Positions 1 through 6,135 of a stretch of 6,135 nt of DNA are shown here, in pieces. Where the stretch lies: positions 1 through 6,135 of the forward strand of contig JAFPWQ010000050.1 in assembly GCA_017394925.1 (NCBI GenBank), in the 5' to 3' direction. Each line of letters begins with the position of its first letter. Within the stretch, counting starts at the first letter, position 1. The notes beneath the pieces are model-generated. The model saw nothing but the letters and a program-made list of their open reading frames with translations. It had not been told where the DNA came from and searched no databases. The stretch is from Synergistaceae bacterium (GTDB lineage: Bacteria; Synergistota; Synergistia; Synergistales; Aminobacteriaceae). A program made the position numbers and the translations under genes.

Positions 1-175
1 GAAACTCACAGCAATAACGACAGGTGAAGGCAAAGAAGGAAGAGTAATCGTAACATCAGGACTTAAACCAGGCGATGAACTCATCACAAGCGGGAATCGT
101 GTGCTTTATGACGGAGCTGAAATAGTTAGTGATGTAGTTGCAGGCAAAAATAATAAATCAAACGCTAACGGATAA
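1..175 (+). CDS. RND efflux periplasmic adaptor (HlyD/AcrA-type membrane fusion protein), C-terminal end only
   Basis: Partial gene cut by the window start; the reading frame begins at position 2 and ends at TAA 173-175, giving 57 codons. The visible part contains GLKPGDELITSGNRVLYDGA, the pattern that closes the membrane-proximal beta domain of HlyD/AcrA-type adaptors (a GL.PGD..I..G...L.DG..V motif), followed by a short polar tail rich in Asn, Lys and Ser. Family members are periplasmic, usually anchored by a lipid or an N-terminal helix, and bridge an RND permease to an outer-membrane channel. The next gene, 15 nt downstream, is an RND permease, which strongly supports the call. The anchor, hairpin and lipoyl domains lie outside the window, so anchoring and substrate class cannot be judged. 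Confidence 0.85.
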   Translation, partial: KLTAITTGEGKEGRVIVTSGLKPGDELITSGNRVLYDGAEIVSDVVAGKNNKSNANG

Positions 176-190
176 CGAGAGAATAAATTC

Positions 191-3100
191 ATGAGAGGAT
201 TCATTAAGTTTTGTATTACGCACCCGGTCTTTACTGGGTGTTCTGTTGTTATATGGATATTACTAGGCATCTCAAGCTATTTCACACTAGGCGTTACACT
301 TTATCCCGATGTTGAACTTCCATTCGTATTAGTCCGCACTCAGTACACAGGAGCAGGCCCGAACGAAATCGAACAGTTAATCAGTAAGCCGCTCGAAGAC
401 GCACTAGCAGACCTTGAGAATCTGAAATCAATCACTACATATTCAATTGAAGGCATCTCAATGGTAGCTGTCGAAATGCAGGCAGGAACGAACCCGGACT
501 TAGCACTCGTTGACGTGAACAACAAAGTGAAGGCGAAAATTCCGGATTTACCAGATGATGCAGAAGAACCTGTCTCAAGTAAATTTGACATCAGCGCACA
601 GCCATTCCTGATTATTTCATTCAGTTCATCAATGCCGGAGAAGACAGCCAAGAAAGTTATCGAGGACAGAATTCAGCCTGTAGTTGCACGTGTTCAGGGA
701 GTCGGACGTGTTGATGTAACAGGAGGAAGAGACCGTGAGATTCACATCAACCTTGACCCTGCAGCACTGAGTGATTACGGGATAAATTATCTTCAGGTAT
801 GCAGTGTTGTAGCCGCCAATAATGAGACTACACCGTCAGGATATATCACTCAGAAGAAAGATGAAGTTTCATTAAGGCTCATGGGAGAATTCAACGAAGT
901 AGAACAGCTCGAAGATATATTAATTCCCACACCCAACGGTCAGCCTGTGAGACTCTCAATGTTAGGTGAAGTGATTGACGGTGAAACAGATCAGCGAAGT
1001 ATGGCGCGTGCGGACGGAAAGCCTGTTGTGCAGTTACGAATAAGCCCGCGTTCAAATGCAGACGTTGTTGAAGCCGGAAGACTAATCAAGCGTTTAATGA
1101 CTCGTACAATGCGCGACTTTCCAGATTTCACGTACGAGTACACTTACGATGATACGAGCTTTGTTGAGTCTGCAGTGAAGAATATTATCCGTGATACTGC
1201 AATCGGAATCGCATTAACGGCACTGGTCATATATTTATTCTTGGGAAGATTCGGTGCGACATTCATAGTTGCGTTCTCAATGCCTGTTGCATTTGCGGCT
1301 ACGTTCGTCCCCCTTCAGATTCATAAATACACACTCAACCTTATGAGTACACTGGGGCTTGCGCTCTCAATGGGAACGCTCGTAATGAACGCAATATTAA
1401 TCATTCAGAACATATACCGTTACCGTGATATGGGATATGAACCGTTTGAAGCGGCCGAAGAAGGCACTGTAGAAATTTCGCTTTCAGTTCTTGCCGGTGT
1501 CTTAACGAACTTGGGAGTGTTTATGCCCGTTGCTTTGATGTCGACAATTGCGGGTCAGTTCCTCAAACCTTACGCCGTTACGATTGTATATGCTACGTGT
1601 TTTTCACTCTGGGTAACAATGGCAGTTACTCCGTGTTTAGCCGCAAGAATCAAAAAGCAGAAGGGAGATACAGGTGAGCTTCCGTTAATCGGTAAGATAT
1701 TAACGGGCTGGTGGAACTGGATATTTGACGGCTTCCGTGATTTATTTTTCATCGTTCTTCACGTGGCCATGCGATTCCCGTTCTTAACGATTGTGCTTAC
1801 GATTCTTGCTACATACGGTTCACTCAAGCTCGGCGGCTTCATCGGTACGCAGTTTACTCCGAGTACTGATGACGGAACAGTGAGAATCACATTAACGCTC
1901 GATAATAATTCATCGATAAACAGGACAGCTGAACTCGTATATCATGTTGAGGATTATATTAACTCACTGCCTGAGAGAAAATATATCCGCAATGTAGTAT
2001 CGACAGTAGCAGGTTCAATGAGAAGCAATTTAATCAGCGAGGCACAAGTAGCTTTATACATGAACAATGACCCCGACAGACCTTCAACGCAGGATTTAGC
2101 TGACAAGATTCGTCCGTATCTCTCGAATCTCCCCGGTGTCCAGATAGGAATTTCCGCAACACGATCGGGATTCGGCAATCCGATAGAGATTCAGGTTAAG
2201 GGACAGGATTTGAATCAGCTCTACAATATAGCAGAAGAAATTCGTTCACGGGGCCGCAATATTCCGGGAATAAGAGACCTCAAAATCGAAATGGAAATGG
2301 GAAAACCTGAACTCGAAATTGAACCAATACGCTGGAGGCTCGCACCTCTTGGACTGAACATTTCAGATTTAGCCGGAATAGTACGAGGCTATTTGCTTGG
2401 ACGTGATGCAGGGAAATTCAGACAGGGCGGTTATGAATATGACATCAAAGCCAGAATTGCCCGTGAGAAGGCAAGCGATATATTTGATGCTCATGAACTC
2501 CCTGTTATGACTGCATACGGTCTCGTTCCTCTTGATGAAATGAGCGATATAACATGGGGTGATGCTCCCACAGAAATACGGAGAGTTGAACGTCAGCGCG
2601 CAGTTGTTGTTACCGGCAACGTGAGATACATCACATCAGGTGAAGGCAACGCGAAAATGCGTGAGGTTGTCGACAGTATGACCCTTCCCGAAGGCGTAAC
2701 TATCAATTTCGGCGGTGAACAGGAAGACATGGCCGAAAATTTCATTGAGCTTATACGCACGCTTGTTATCGCAATCGTTGTTACGTATCTTGTTGTCGCC
2801 GCAATTCTTGAATCATGGATGTACAGCGTCATAATTCTATGTTCCGTTCCGATGGCCGCAATCGGTGTTGTGCCTGCAATGTTAATCTCTGAAGTCAATA
2901 TTTCGATTTTTGCTCTGATCGGCATGATTATGCTTGTCGGAATGGTCGTGAATAATGCAATCGTTGTTGTCGATTACGCAGAAGTGTTAAGACTTCAGGG
3001 CAAGCACCCGTATGAGGCAGTTGAAGAGGCATGTCATGTTCGATTCAAATCGCTCTTAATGGCAGTCGTTACGTCAGTTGTCTCACTCATTCCGTTATTG

Positions 3101-3316
3101 TCGACAGGAAGAGGCTCCGAAATGAAAAGACCCATTGCAGTAGTCGCAATCGGAGGACTTATCGCAGGAGGTATGCTCGCAATGTTATCTATACCGGCCG
3201 CATATAAAGTTCTCTGGAGGATTCGCTTATTCTGGGCAAGGATAAGAGGACGCGACTATGAAGACATGAACGCATCAGACGATGACGATAACGATGATGA
3301 AGATGATAACGAATAA
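191..3316 (+). CDS. RND-family efflux permease (HAE1/AcrB-type), with altered proton-relay residues
   Basis: Inner-membrane permease of a tripartite efflux pump, 1041 aa, close to AcrB (1049 aa), so full length. The order is classical: TM1 about residues 12-34, first periplasmic porter/docking region about 35-330, TM2-TM6 about 333-484, an amphipathic linker, TM7 about 529-548, second periplasmic region to about 850, then TM8-TM12 to about 1010. It has the duplicated RND halves and the usual GxxxxNAI helices in TM4 and TM10. By my alignment to AcrB, TM4 has Met399-Asn400 in place of Asp407-Asp408, TM10 has Asn921 in place of Lys940, and TM11 keeps Arg951 (Arg971) but has Ala958 for Thr978. 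The normal proton relay is therefore largely absent. Residues 1029-1041 form a run of Asp, Asn and Glu. The ATG at 191 is supported by a weak GAGAGA at 177-182 and by translation closely following the adaptor gene. Family membership is secure; substrate and energy coupling are unknown. Confidence 0.95.
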   Translation: MRGFIKFCITHPVFTGCSVVIWILLGISSYFTLGVTLYPDVELPFVLVRTQYTGAGPNEIEQLISKPLEDALADLENLKSITTYSIEGISMVAVEMQAGTNPDLALVDVNNKVKAKIPDLPDDAEEPVSSKFDISAQPFLIISFSSSMPEKTAKKVIEDRIQPVVARVQGVGRVDVTGGRDREIHINLDPAALSDYGINYLQVCSVVAANNETTPSGYITQKKDEVSLRLMGEFNEVEQLEDILIPTPNGQPVRLSMLGEVIDGETDQRSMARADGKPVVQLRISPRSNADVVEAGRLIKRLMTRTMRDFPDFTYEYTYDDTSFVESAVKNIIRDTAIGIALTALVIYLFLGRFGATFIVAFSMPVAFAATFVPLQIHKYTLNLMSTLGLALSMGTLVMNAILIIQNIYRYRDMGYEPFEAAEEGTVEISLSVLAGVLTNLGVFMPVALMSTIAGQFLKPYAVTIVYATCFSLWVTMAVTPCLAARIKKQKGDTGELPLIGKILTGWWNWIFDGFRDLFFIVLHVAMRFPFLTIVLTILATYGSLKLGGFIGTQFTPSTDDGTVRITLTLDNNSSINRTAELVYHVEDYINSLPERKYIRNVVSTVAGSMRSNLISEAQVALYMNNDPDRPSTQDLADKIRPYLSNLPGVQIGISATRSGFGNPIEIQVKGQDLNQLYNIAEEIRSRGRNIPGIRDLKIEMEMGKPELEIEPIRWRLAPLGLNISDLAGIVRGYLLGRDAGKFRQGGYEYDIKARIAREKASDIFDAHELPVMTAYGLVPLDEMSDITWGDAPTEIRRVERQRAVVVTGNVRYITSGEGNAKMREVVDSMTLPEGVTINFGGEQEDMAENFIELIRTLVIAIVVTYLVVAAILESWMYSVIILCSVPMAAIGVVPAMLISEVNISIFALIGMIMLVGMVVNNAIVVVDYAEVLRLQGKHPYEAVEEACHVRFKSLLMAVVTSVVSLIPLLSTGRGSEMKRPIAVVAIGGLIAGGMLAMLSIPAAYKVLWRIRLFWARIRGRDYEDMNASDDDDNDDEDDNE

Positions 3317-4142
3317 AATTATCGGGACGCTGGCACTTGAGGCAATGCTTGTTGAAGTGTCAGTAACTCCCAAACCCGGATTAGTCGACCGGAATAACTC
3401 AGGAGCTCATAGCGATATGGGCTTCTTTACTTTCTTGAAGAGTGCCGCAGGTTTACGCTCATGCTTTGAAGAATTTTCAGAGGCAGGCCATGCAGGCGGC
3501 ACAAAAAACTTTTCACCAGATAAAATTTTCCCGTACATACGCAAAATAGGAATCGAAGCAGAAAAAATCATGTTCGATTCAACCAATGGCATTAATACCC
3601 ACAAAGGCGAAATATTTTCACTGGGAGTTCTCAGCGCATCAGCAGGTTATCTTGCAGGCATGAAGCAAAATATCAATCCCGAAGACGTAATGAAAACTGC
3701 GGGCATGATGTGCAAGGGACTATGTGAGCGTGATTTTGCAGAAGCGAAAACGAAATCACCAGAGCAATTAACGAAGGGTGAACGCATATATAGAGAGCAT
3801 GGCATAACAGGCATCAGGGGCGAAGCTGAATCCGGCTATCCTGTCGTACGTTATTATGCACTGCCTGCACTGAGAAAATATATTGCTGATGGTTTATGTC
3901 TGAATGATTCACTCGTCATGACTCTGATTCATATTATGGCTCATAATGACGACACGAATATTATCGCCCGTCATGACCTGAGTGTGTGTGAAGAAGTCAA
4001 AGAACGTTCGCGTGATATTATCATGAATCACGGAGGCATTGATGAGATTCGCAGACTTGATGACGAATTCATAAAGCGTAACATAAGCCCAAGCGGAAGT
4101 GCGGATCTCTTAGCTGTAACATATTTTCTCTTCACGCTATGA
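3282..4142 (+). CDS. citG: CitG-like triphosphoribosyl-dephospho-CoA synthase
   Basis: Family members join ATP and dephospho-CoA to make 2'-(5''-triphosphoribosyl)-3'-dephospho-CoA, the precursor of the prosthetic group on the acyl carrier protein of citrate lyase (CitG) or malonate decarboxylase (MdcB). It is a cytoplasmic enzyme. Visible family motifs are VTPKPGLVDRNNSGAH (28-43), GINTHKGE (103-110), GIRGEAESGYP (177-187), HNDDTNI (221-227) and SPSGSADLLA (269-278). The length, 286 aa from the first ATG, is normal. The start is uncertain: in-frame ATGs lie at 3282, 3294, 3297 and 3303, none with a clear Shine-Dalgarno, so translation is probably coupled to the pump gene it overlaps by 14-35 nt. 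No citrate lyase (citCDEFX) or malonate decarboxylase (mdc) genes are in the window, so the acceptor protein is unknown; MdcB is the alternative name. Confidence 0.88.
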   Translation: MTITMMKMITNKIIGTLALEAMLVEVSVTPKPGLVDRNNSGAHSDMGFFTFLKSAAGLRSCFEEFSEAGHAGGTKNFSPDKIFPYIRKIGIEAEKIMFDSTNGINTHKGEIFSLGVLSASAGYLAGMKQNINPEDVMKTAGMMCKGLCERDFAEAKTKSPEQLTKGERIYREHGITGIRGEAESGYPVVRYYALPALRKYIADGLCLNDSLVMTLIHIMAHNDDTNIIARHDLSVCEEVKERSRDIIMNHGGIDEIRRLDDEFIKRNISPSGSADLLAVTYFLFTL

Positions 4143-4175
4143 TTATTATTATTCGACGAAAGGCAGAAAAGCTAA

Positions 4176-5234
4176 ATGACACTTGACGAGGCATGTTTAT
4201 ATCTTGGACTCTCACCTGATGACGAAGATATAAATCTTGATGAACTTGAACGCAATTATGAACTCAAAACCGAAATATATAACCCCTCAAAATTTTTCCC
4301 AGATACACCCGAATATAACGCCGCAGTAAAGAGACGCGCATTAATCGAAGAAGCCTATAACTACATGCTTGACGTGTATATAGAACTTCACGGTGATGAA
4401 TTAGATGATGAATTTGAATCGGACTTAGAATCAGACTTAGAATCAGACTCAGAATCAGAAAGACATGAACCTGAACATAAATATAAATTCGGAATGTTAA
4501 TTAAACTTGCGGCATATACTGTTATGGTCGTAAGCATAAGTTTTGCGGTGTTCATATTTTTCATGAAGAGTGATGCCCCTGAAGAGAATGAAATTGCGAA
4601 CCTTCCTGCATACGTGAAAGATTATGAGCGTGTCCTGCGTGAACTTGAAGACCTGAAAAGCAAGACAATCTCACAGCCTCATAATAATATAACTGACTAT
4701 GCAGATCTCGTTGAACGTGTCATGCCTGCAATCGTGAGAATTAACACTGACAGGAGCACAGGAAGCGGCTTTTTTGTGAGCCCAAACGGAGACATAATCA
4801 CGAACTATCATGTAATTGCGAATGCCGGAAATATCCGCGTAGTTCCTCAGAACGGAATATCATTCAATGCGTCAGTCAGAGCTTATGATTCAGAAGGTGA
4901 TATTGCACTGCTTATGATAAATGCAGGAAGAGCAACACCGTTTCTGAGAATAAGCCGTGAACGCCCCAGACAGGGAGAAGCTGTAATTGCGATTGGAAAT
5001 CCGCGGGGCTTAAACGGAACTGTCTCGAACGGAATCATATCTGCATTCAGAAAGATAAATCATCATACATGGATACAGTTTACTGCTCCGGTTTCACCAG
5101 GCTCAAGCGGAGGAGCACTCGTGAATTTAAACGGTGAAGTTGTCGGAATGCCTACGATGTTACTTGAGAACGGCCAGAATTTGAACTTTGCGATACTTTC
5201 TGATGAACTCTTAAACTTTCTCATGCGTCATTGA
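4176..5234 (+). CDS. Membrane-anchored trypsin-like (S1C/HtrA-like) serine protease with a degenerate J-domain-like N-terminus
   Basis: 352 aa. Residues 1-66 resemble a J domain (ACLYLGLSPDD at the start, ALIEEAYNYML at the end, with a helical spacer), but the HPD tripeptide is replaced by Asn36-Pro37-Ser38, so it should not stimulate DnaK. Residues 75-99 are a very acidic linker with ESDL-type repeats. One membrane helix spans about 107-130, followed by a short helix with coiled-coil character (147-163). The protease domain runs from about 175 to the end and shows a full triad: His212 in TNYHVIANA, Asp242 in SEGDIALL and Ser311 in SPGSSGGALVN, plus the HtrA-typical AIGNPRGL (272-279). There is no PDZ domain after it. 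By topology the N-terminus should be cytoplasmic and the protease periplasmic. The ATG at 4176 follows AAAGG at 4159-4163, 33 nt after the citG stop. The protease assignment is firm; the J-like reading is inference from pattern; substrate unknown. Confidence 0.88.
   Translation: MTLDEACLYLGLSPDDEDINLDELERNYELKTEIYNPSKFFPDTPEYNAAVKRRALIEEAYNYMLDVYIELHGDELDDEFESDLESDLESDSESERHEPEHKYKFGMLIKLAAYTVMVVSISFAVFIFFMKSDAPEENEIANLPAYVKDYERVLRELEDLKSKTISQPHNNITDYADLVERVMPAIVRINTDRSTGSGFFVSPNGDIITNYHVIANAGNIRVVPQNGISFNASVRAYDSEGDIALLMINAGRATPFLRISRERPRQGEAVIAIGNPRGLNGTVSNGIISAFRKINHHTWIQFTAPVSPGSSGGALVNLNGEVVGMPTMLLENGQNLNFAILSDELLNFLMRH
4416..4459 (+). repeat. 12-bp in-frame tandem repeat encoding an acidic ESDL linker
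   Basis: The unit GAATCAGACTTA occurs about 3.6 times: 4416-4427 (one mismatch), 4428-4439, 4440-4451 (last T to C) and a partial copy from 4452. Being a multiple of three, it lengthens or shortens the linker between the J-like domain and the membrane helix by four residues (Glu-Ser-Asp-Leu/Ser) without breaking the frame. Confidence 0.9.
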
Positions 5235-5236
5235 AA

Positions 5237-5279
5237 AAAATATCTGCTGTTATGATTCATTTATCAGGCAGTATATTTT
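5237..5279 (+). terminator. Candidate rho-independent terminator after the protease gene
   Basis: The left arm AAAATATCTGCTG (5237-5249) pairs with CAGGCAGTATATTTT (5265-5279), with single-base bulges at T5272 and G5267 and a 15-nt loop. The 3' arm ends in TATATTTT, giving a short U-run, and the 5' arm starts in an A-run, so the element could also act in the other direction. It sits directly after the protease TGA (5232-5234) and before a new promoter, as expected for an operon end. The stem is AT-rich with a modest U-tract, so termination may be weak. Confidence 0.5.
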
Positions 5280-5281
5280 CG

Positions 5282-5309
5282 TTGCAATATTGTATTTATG
5301 AATTATAAT
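5282..5309 (+). promoter_or_regulatory. Candidate sigma70-type promoter for the FG-GAP protein gene
   Basis: TTGCAA at 5282-5287 (four of six matches to TTGACA) is separated by 16 nt from a perfect TATAAT at 5304-5309. The predicted transcription start, near 5316, gives a leader of about 28 nt that contains the strong ribosome binding site. It begins just after the candidate terminator, so the downstream gene is probably transcribed on its own. The region is AT-rich, which raises the chance of a fortuitous -10, but position and spacing are good. Confidence 0.6.
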
Positions 5310-5328
5310 ATTCGTAAACGTAAACTTT

Positions 5329-5336
5329 AAGGAGGT
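5329..5336 (+). promoter_or_regulatory. Strong Shine-Dalgarno AAGGAGGT that decides a TTG start
   Basis: AAGGAGGT is essentially a full complement of the 16S rRNA 3' end and lies 7 nt before TTG 5344. It is the strongest ribosome binding site in the window. It selects the TTG rather than the ATG at 5380, which would remove the basic end and half of the signal peptide. Confidence 0.88.
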
Positions 5337-5343
5337 ACTTAAT

Positions 5344-6135
5344 TTGAGAAGGGTTAAATTATTTTTTCTCTCTCTTGTTATGGCATGTCTCTTCGGCGCA
5401 TTCGTTGAGACTTCATCGTCAGAGGCAGTAACGATACACAACAAGCCTCTGAACAATATTCCCGACATAGTGAAGGAAGTTACCGGTTCAGAGTTCCCGG
5501 AGCTTCAGAAACATTCAATTATGCTTTACGAGCGGTTCTCGCGCAACGGAGCTACTTACTTCACGCCCAAAATATTCACGCTCAACAATGACGGCACGAT
5601 GAGGAAAATGCACGAATTGGCCGACTACAGCATCAACCACACGACCATAAGCACGAGAGAAAATATCGTGCAGAAAATGAGCCTTGCAATGTCCAATAAG
5701 CGATTCGGGCAGAGGCGCAACGTAATGCTCACTATGCCGGGAATGCTTCACTCTGGCAACTATGAGTACAACGTCTGGGGATTCAGGACAATCGAGAGCA
5801 AAGGCACAGAAGACAACGCGGACATATCGCTCATTAATCCGTCAGATGAGTTTGCACAATTCGGGCAGGACCGCATTATCTGGGGTAATGCTGCCATGAC
5901 TGTCAAAGGTCTGGAGAGTCATGATGTTTTTGTCTGCCTTCACAGCGGTAACATGGCCTACAACGGAGCTCTCTATTTCAAGTTCTTCACGTCCAGGAGG
6001 AACGAAACAGGCAATGCAGTCAGAGAAGACCTCAGCGTTCAGGGTGAAGACGCTAACGGCTGGAAGCTCCGGGACTACAGCGACGGCAATCGCGGTGCAG
6101 GAGTCGCGGCAGGAGATTTTGACGGCGACGGCTAC
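5344..6135 (+). CDS. Secreted FG-GAP/VCBS-repeat protein, N-terminal part (runs off the window)
   Basis: Open from TTG 5344 to the window end, 264 codons without a stop. Residues 1-28 form a signal peptide: basic MRRVK, hydrophobic LFFLSLVMACLFGAF, then a polar stretch with a plausible cut after Ala28 (Ser at -3). Cys15 follows VMA, only a poor lipobox with hydrophobic residues after it, so ordinary secretion is likelier than a lipoprotein. Residues 29-250 match no family I recognise. The last visible residues, GVAAGDFDGDGY (253-264), are the hallmark start of an FG-GAP/VCBS repeat, whose DxDxDG loop binds calcium in integrin-like beta-propellers; more repeats probably follow. Codon use differs from the upstream gene: Tyr is TAC 7 times and TAT twice, against TAC 2 and TAT 12 in the protease gene, and GC is higher. 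With the strong promoter and ribosome binding site this suggests high expression, perhaps as a surface or extracellular protein. Function is unknown. Confidence 0.82.
   Translation, partial: MRRVKLFFLSLVMACLFGAFVETSSSEAVTIHNKPLNNIPDIVKEVTGSEFPELQKHSIMLYERFSRNGATYFTPKIFTLNNDGTMRKMHELADYSINHTTISTRENIVQKMSLAMSNKRFGQRRNVMLTMPGMLHSGNYEYNVWGFRTIESKGTEDNADISLINPSDEFAQFGQDRIIWGNAAMTVKGLESHDVFVCLHSGNMAYNGALYFKFFTSRRNETGNAVREDLSVQGEDANGWKLRDYSDGNRGAGVAAGDFDGDGY

Noticed and set aside
340..651. Minus-strand open frame of 103 codons inside the permease gene
   Set aside because: It lies wholly within a well-supported RND coding sequence, shows no recognisable domain and has no plausible upstream signals; an antisense shadow.
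2593..2925. Minus-strand open frame of 110 codons opposite TM8-TM10 of the permease
   Set aside because: Antisense to conserved membrane helices; its composition (rich in Ile, Thr, Ser) is what the reverse complement of such helices gives.
4140..4175. Possible terminator or promoter between citG and the protease gene
   Set aside because: Only a short ATT microsatellite and an AAAGG ribosome binding site are present; no inverted repeat or spaced -35/-10 pair, so read-through is likelier.
5313..5324. Direct repeat CGTAAA CGTAAA between the -10 box and the ribosome binding site
   Set aside because: Two copies of six bases in an AT-rich leader are too little to call an operator.
5380..5382. ATG as the start of the FG-GAP protein gene
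   Set aside because: It would remove the basic end and half of the signal peptide and has no ribosome binding site, whereas TTG 5344 has AAGGAGGT at ideal spacing.
5250..5468. Minus-strand open frame of 72 codons covering the intergenic region and the start of the last gene
   Set aside because: It overlaps the terminator, promoter, ribosome binding site and signal peptide of a better supported + strand gene and resembles no known protein.
5515..5751. Minus-strand open frame of 78 codons inside the FG-GAP gene
   Set aside because: Fully antisense to the secreted protein gene, with no start signals or domain; a shadow.

Overview
The window reads left to right on the + strand with almost no non-coding space. 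It suggests a double-membraned (diderm), probably anaerobic, bacterium. It carries a tripartite-type RND efflux adaptor and permease, a CitG-type enzyme typical of fermenters that use citrate or malonate, a membrane-anchored trypsin-like protease and a secreted FG-GAP/VCBS-repeat protein. An animal-gut or rumen lineage such as Synergistota or Negativicutes would fit, but this is a guess from gene content; there is no rRNA or other marker. Base composition is moderate: lines I counted ranged from about 37-38% GC in the protease gene to about 50-53% GC in the last gene.

Layout. (1) Positions 1-175 hold the last 57 codons of an HlyD/AcrA-type membrane fusion protein. (2) Positions 191-3316 hold a full-length RND permease of the HAE1/AcrB type, 1041 aa. 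(3) Positions 3282-4142 hold a CitG-like triphosphoribosyl-dephospho-CoA synthase whose start overlaps the acidic 3' end of the pump gene. (4) Positions 4176-5234 hold an unusual protein made of a degenerate J-domain-like N-terminus, an acidic repeat linker, one membrane helix and a PDZ-less HtrA-like serine protease domain. (5) Positions 5235-5343 are the only real intergenic region, with a candidate terminator hairpin, a good sigma70-type promoter and a strong Shine-Dalgarno. (6) From 5344 to the window end there is a TTG-initiated, signal-peptide-bearing protein whose last visible residues are the calcium-binding-like loop of an FG-GAP/VCBS repeat.

Genes 1-4 are tightly packed (gaps of 15 and 33 nt, one overlap of 14-35 nt) and probably form one transcription unit ending at the hairpin near 5237-5279. 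Adaptor and permease are evident partners, and an outer-membrane TolC-like channel must be encoded elsewhere. CitG and the protease have no obvious functional link to efflux.

The most notable observations are: the permease appears to have lost most of the canonical RND proton-relay residues (Met399-Asn400 where AcrB has Asp407-Asp408, plus Asn921 and Ala958); the J-like/transmembrane/trypsin architecture; and CitG being encoded out of frame across the pump's poly-acidic tail with no citrate lyase genes in view.
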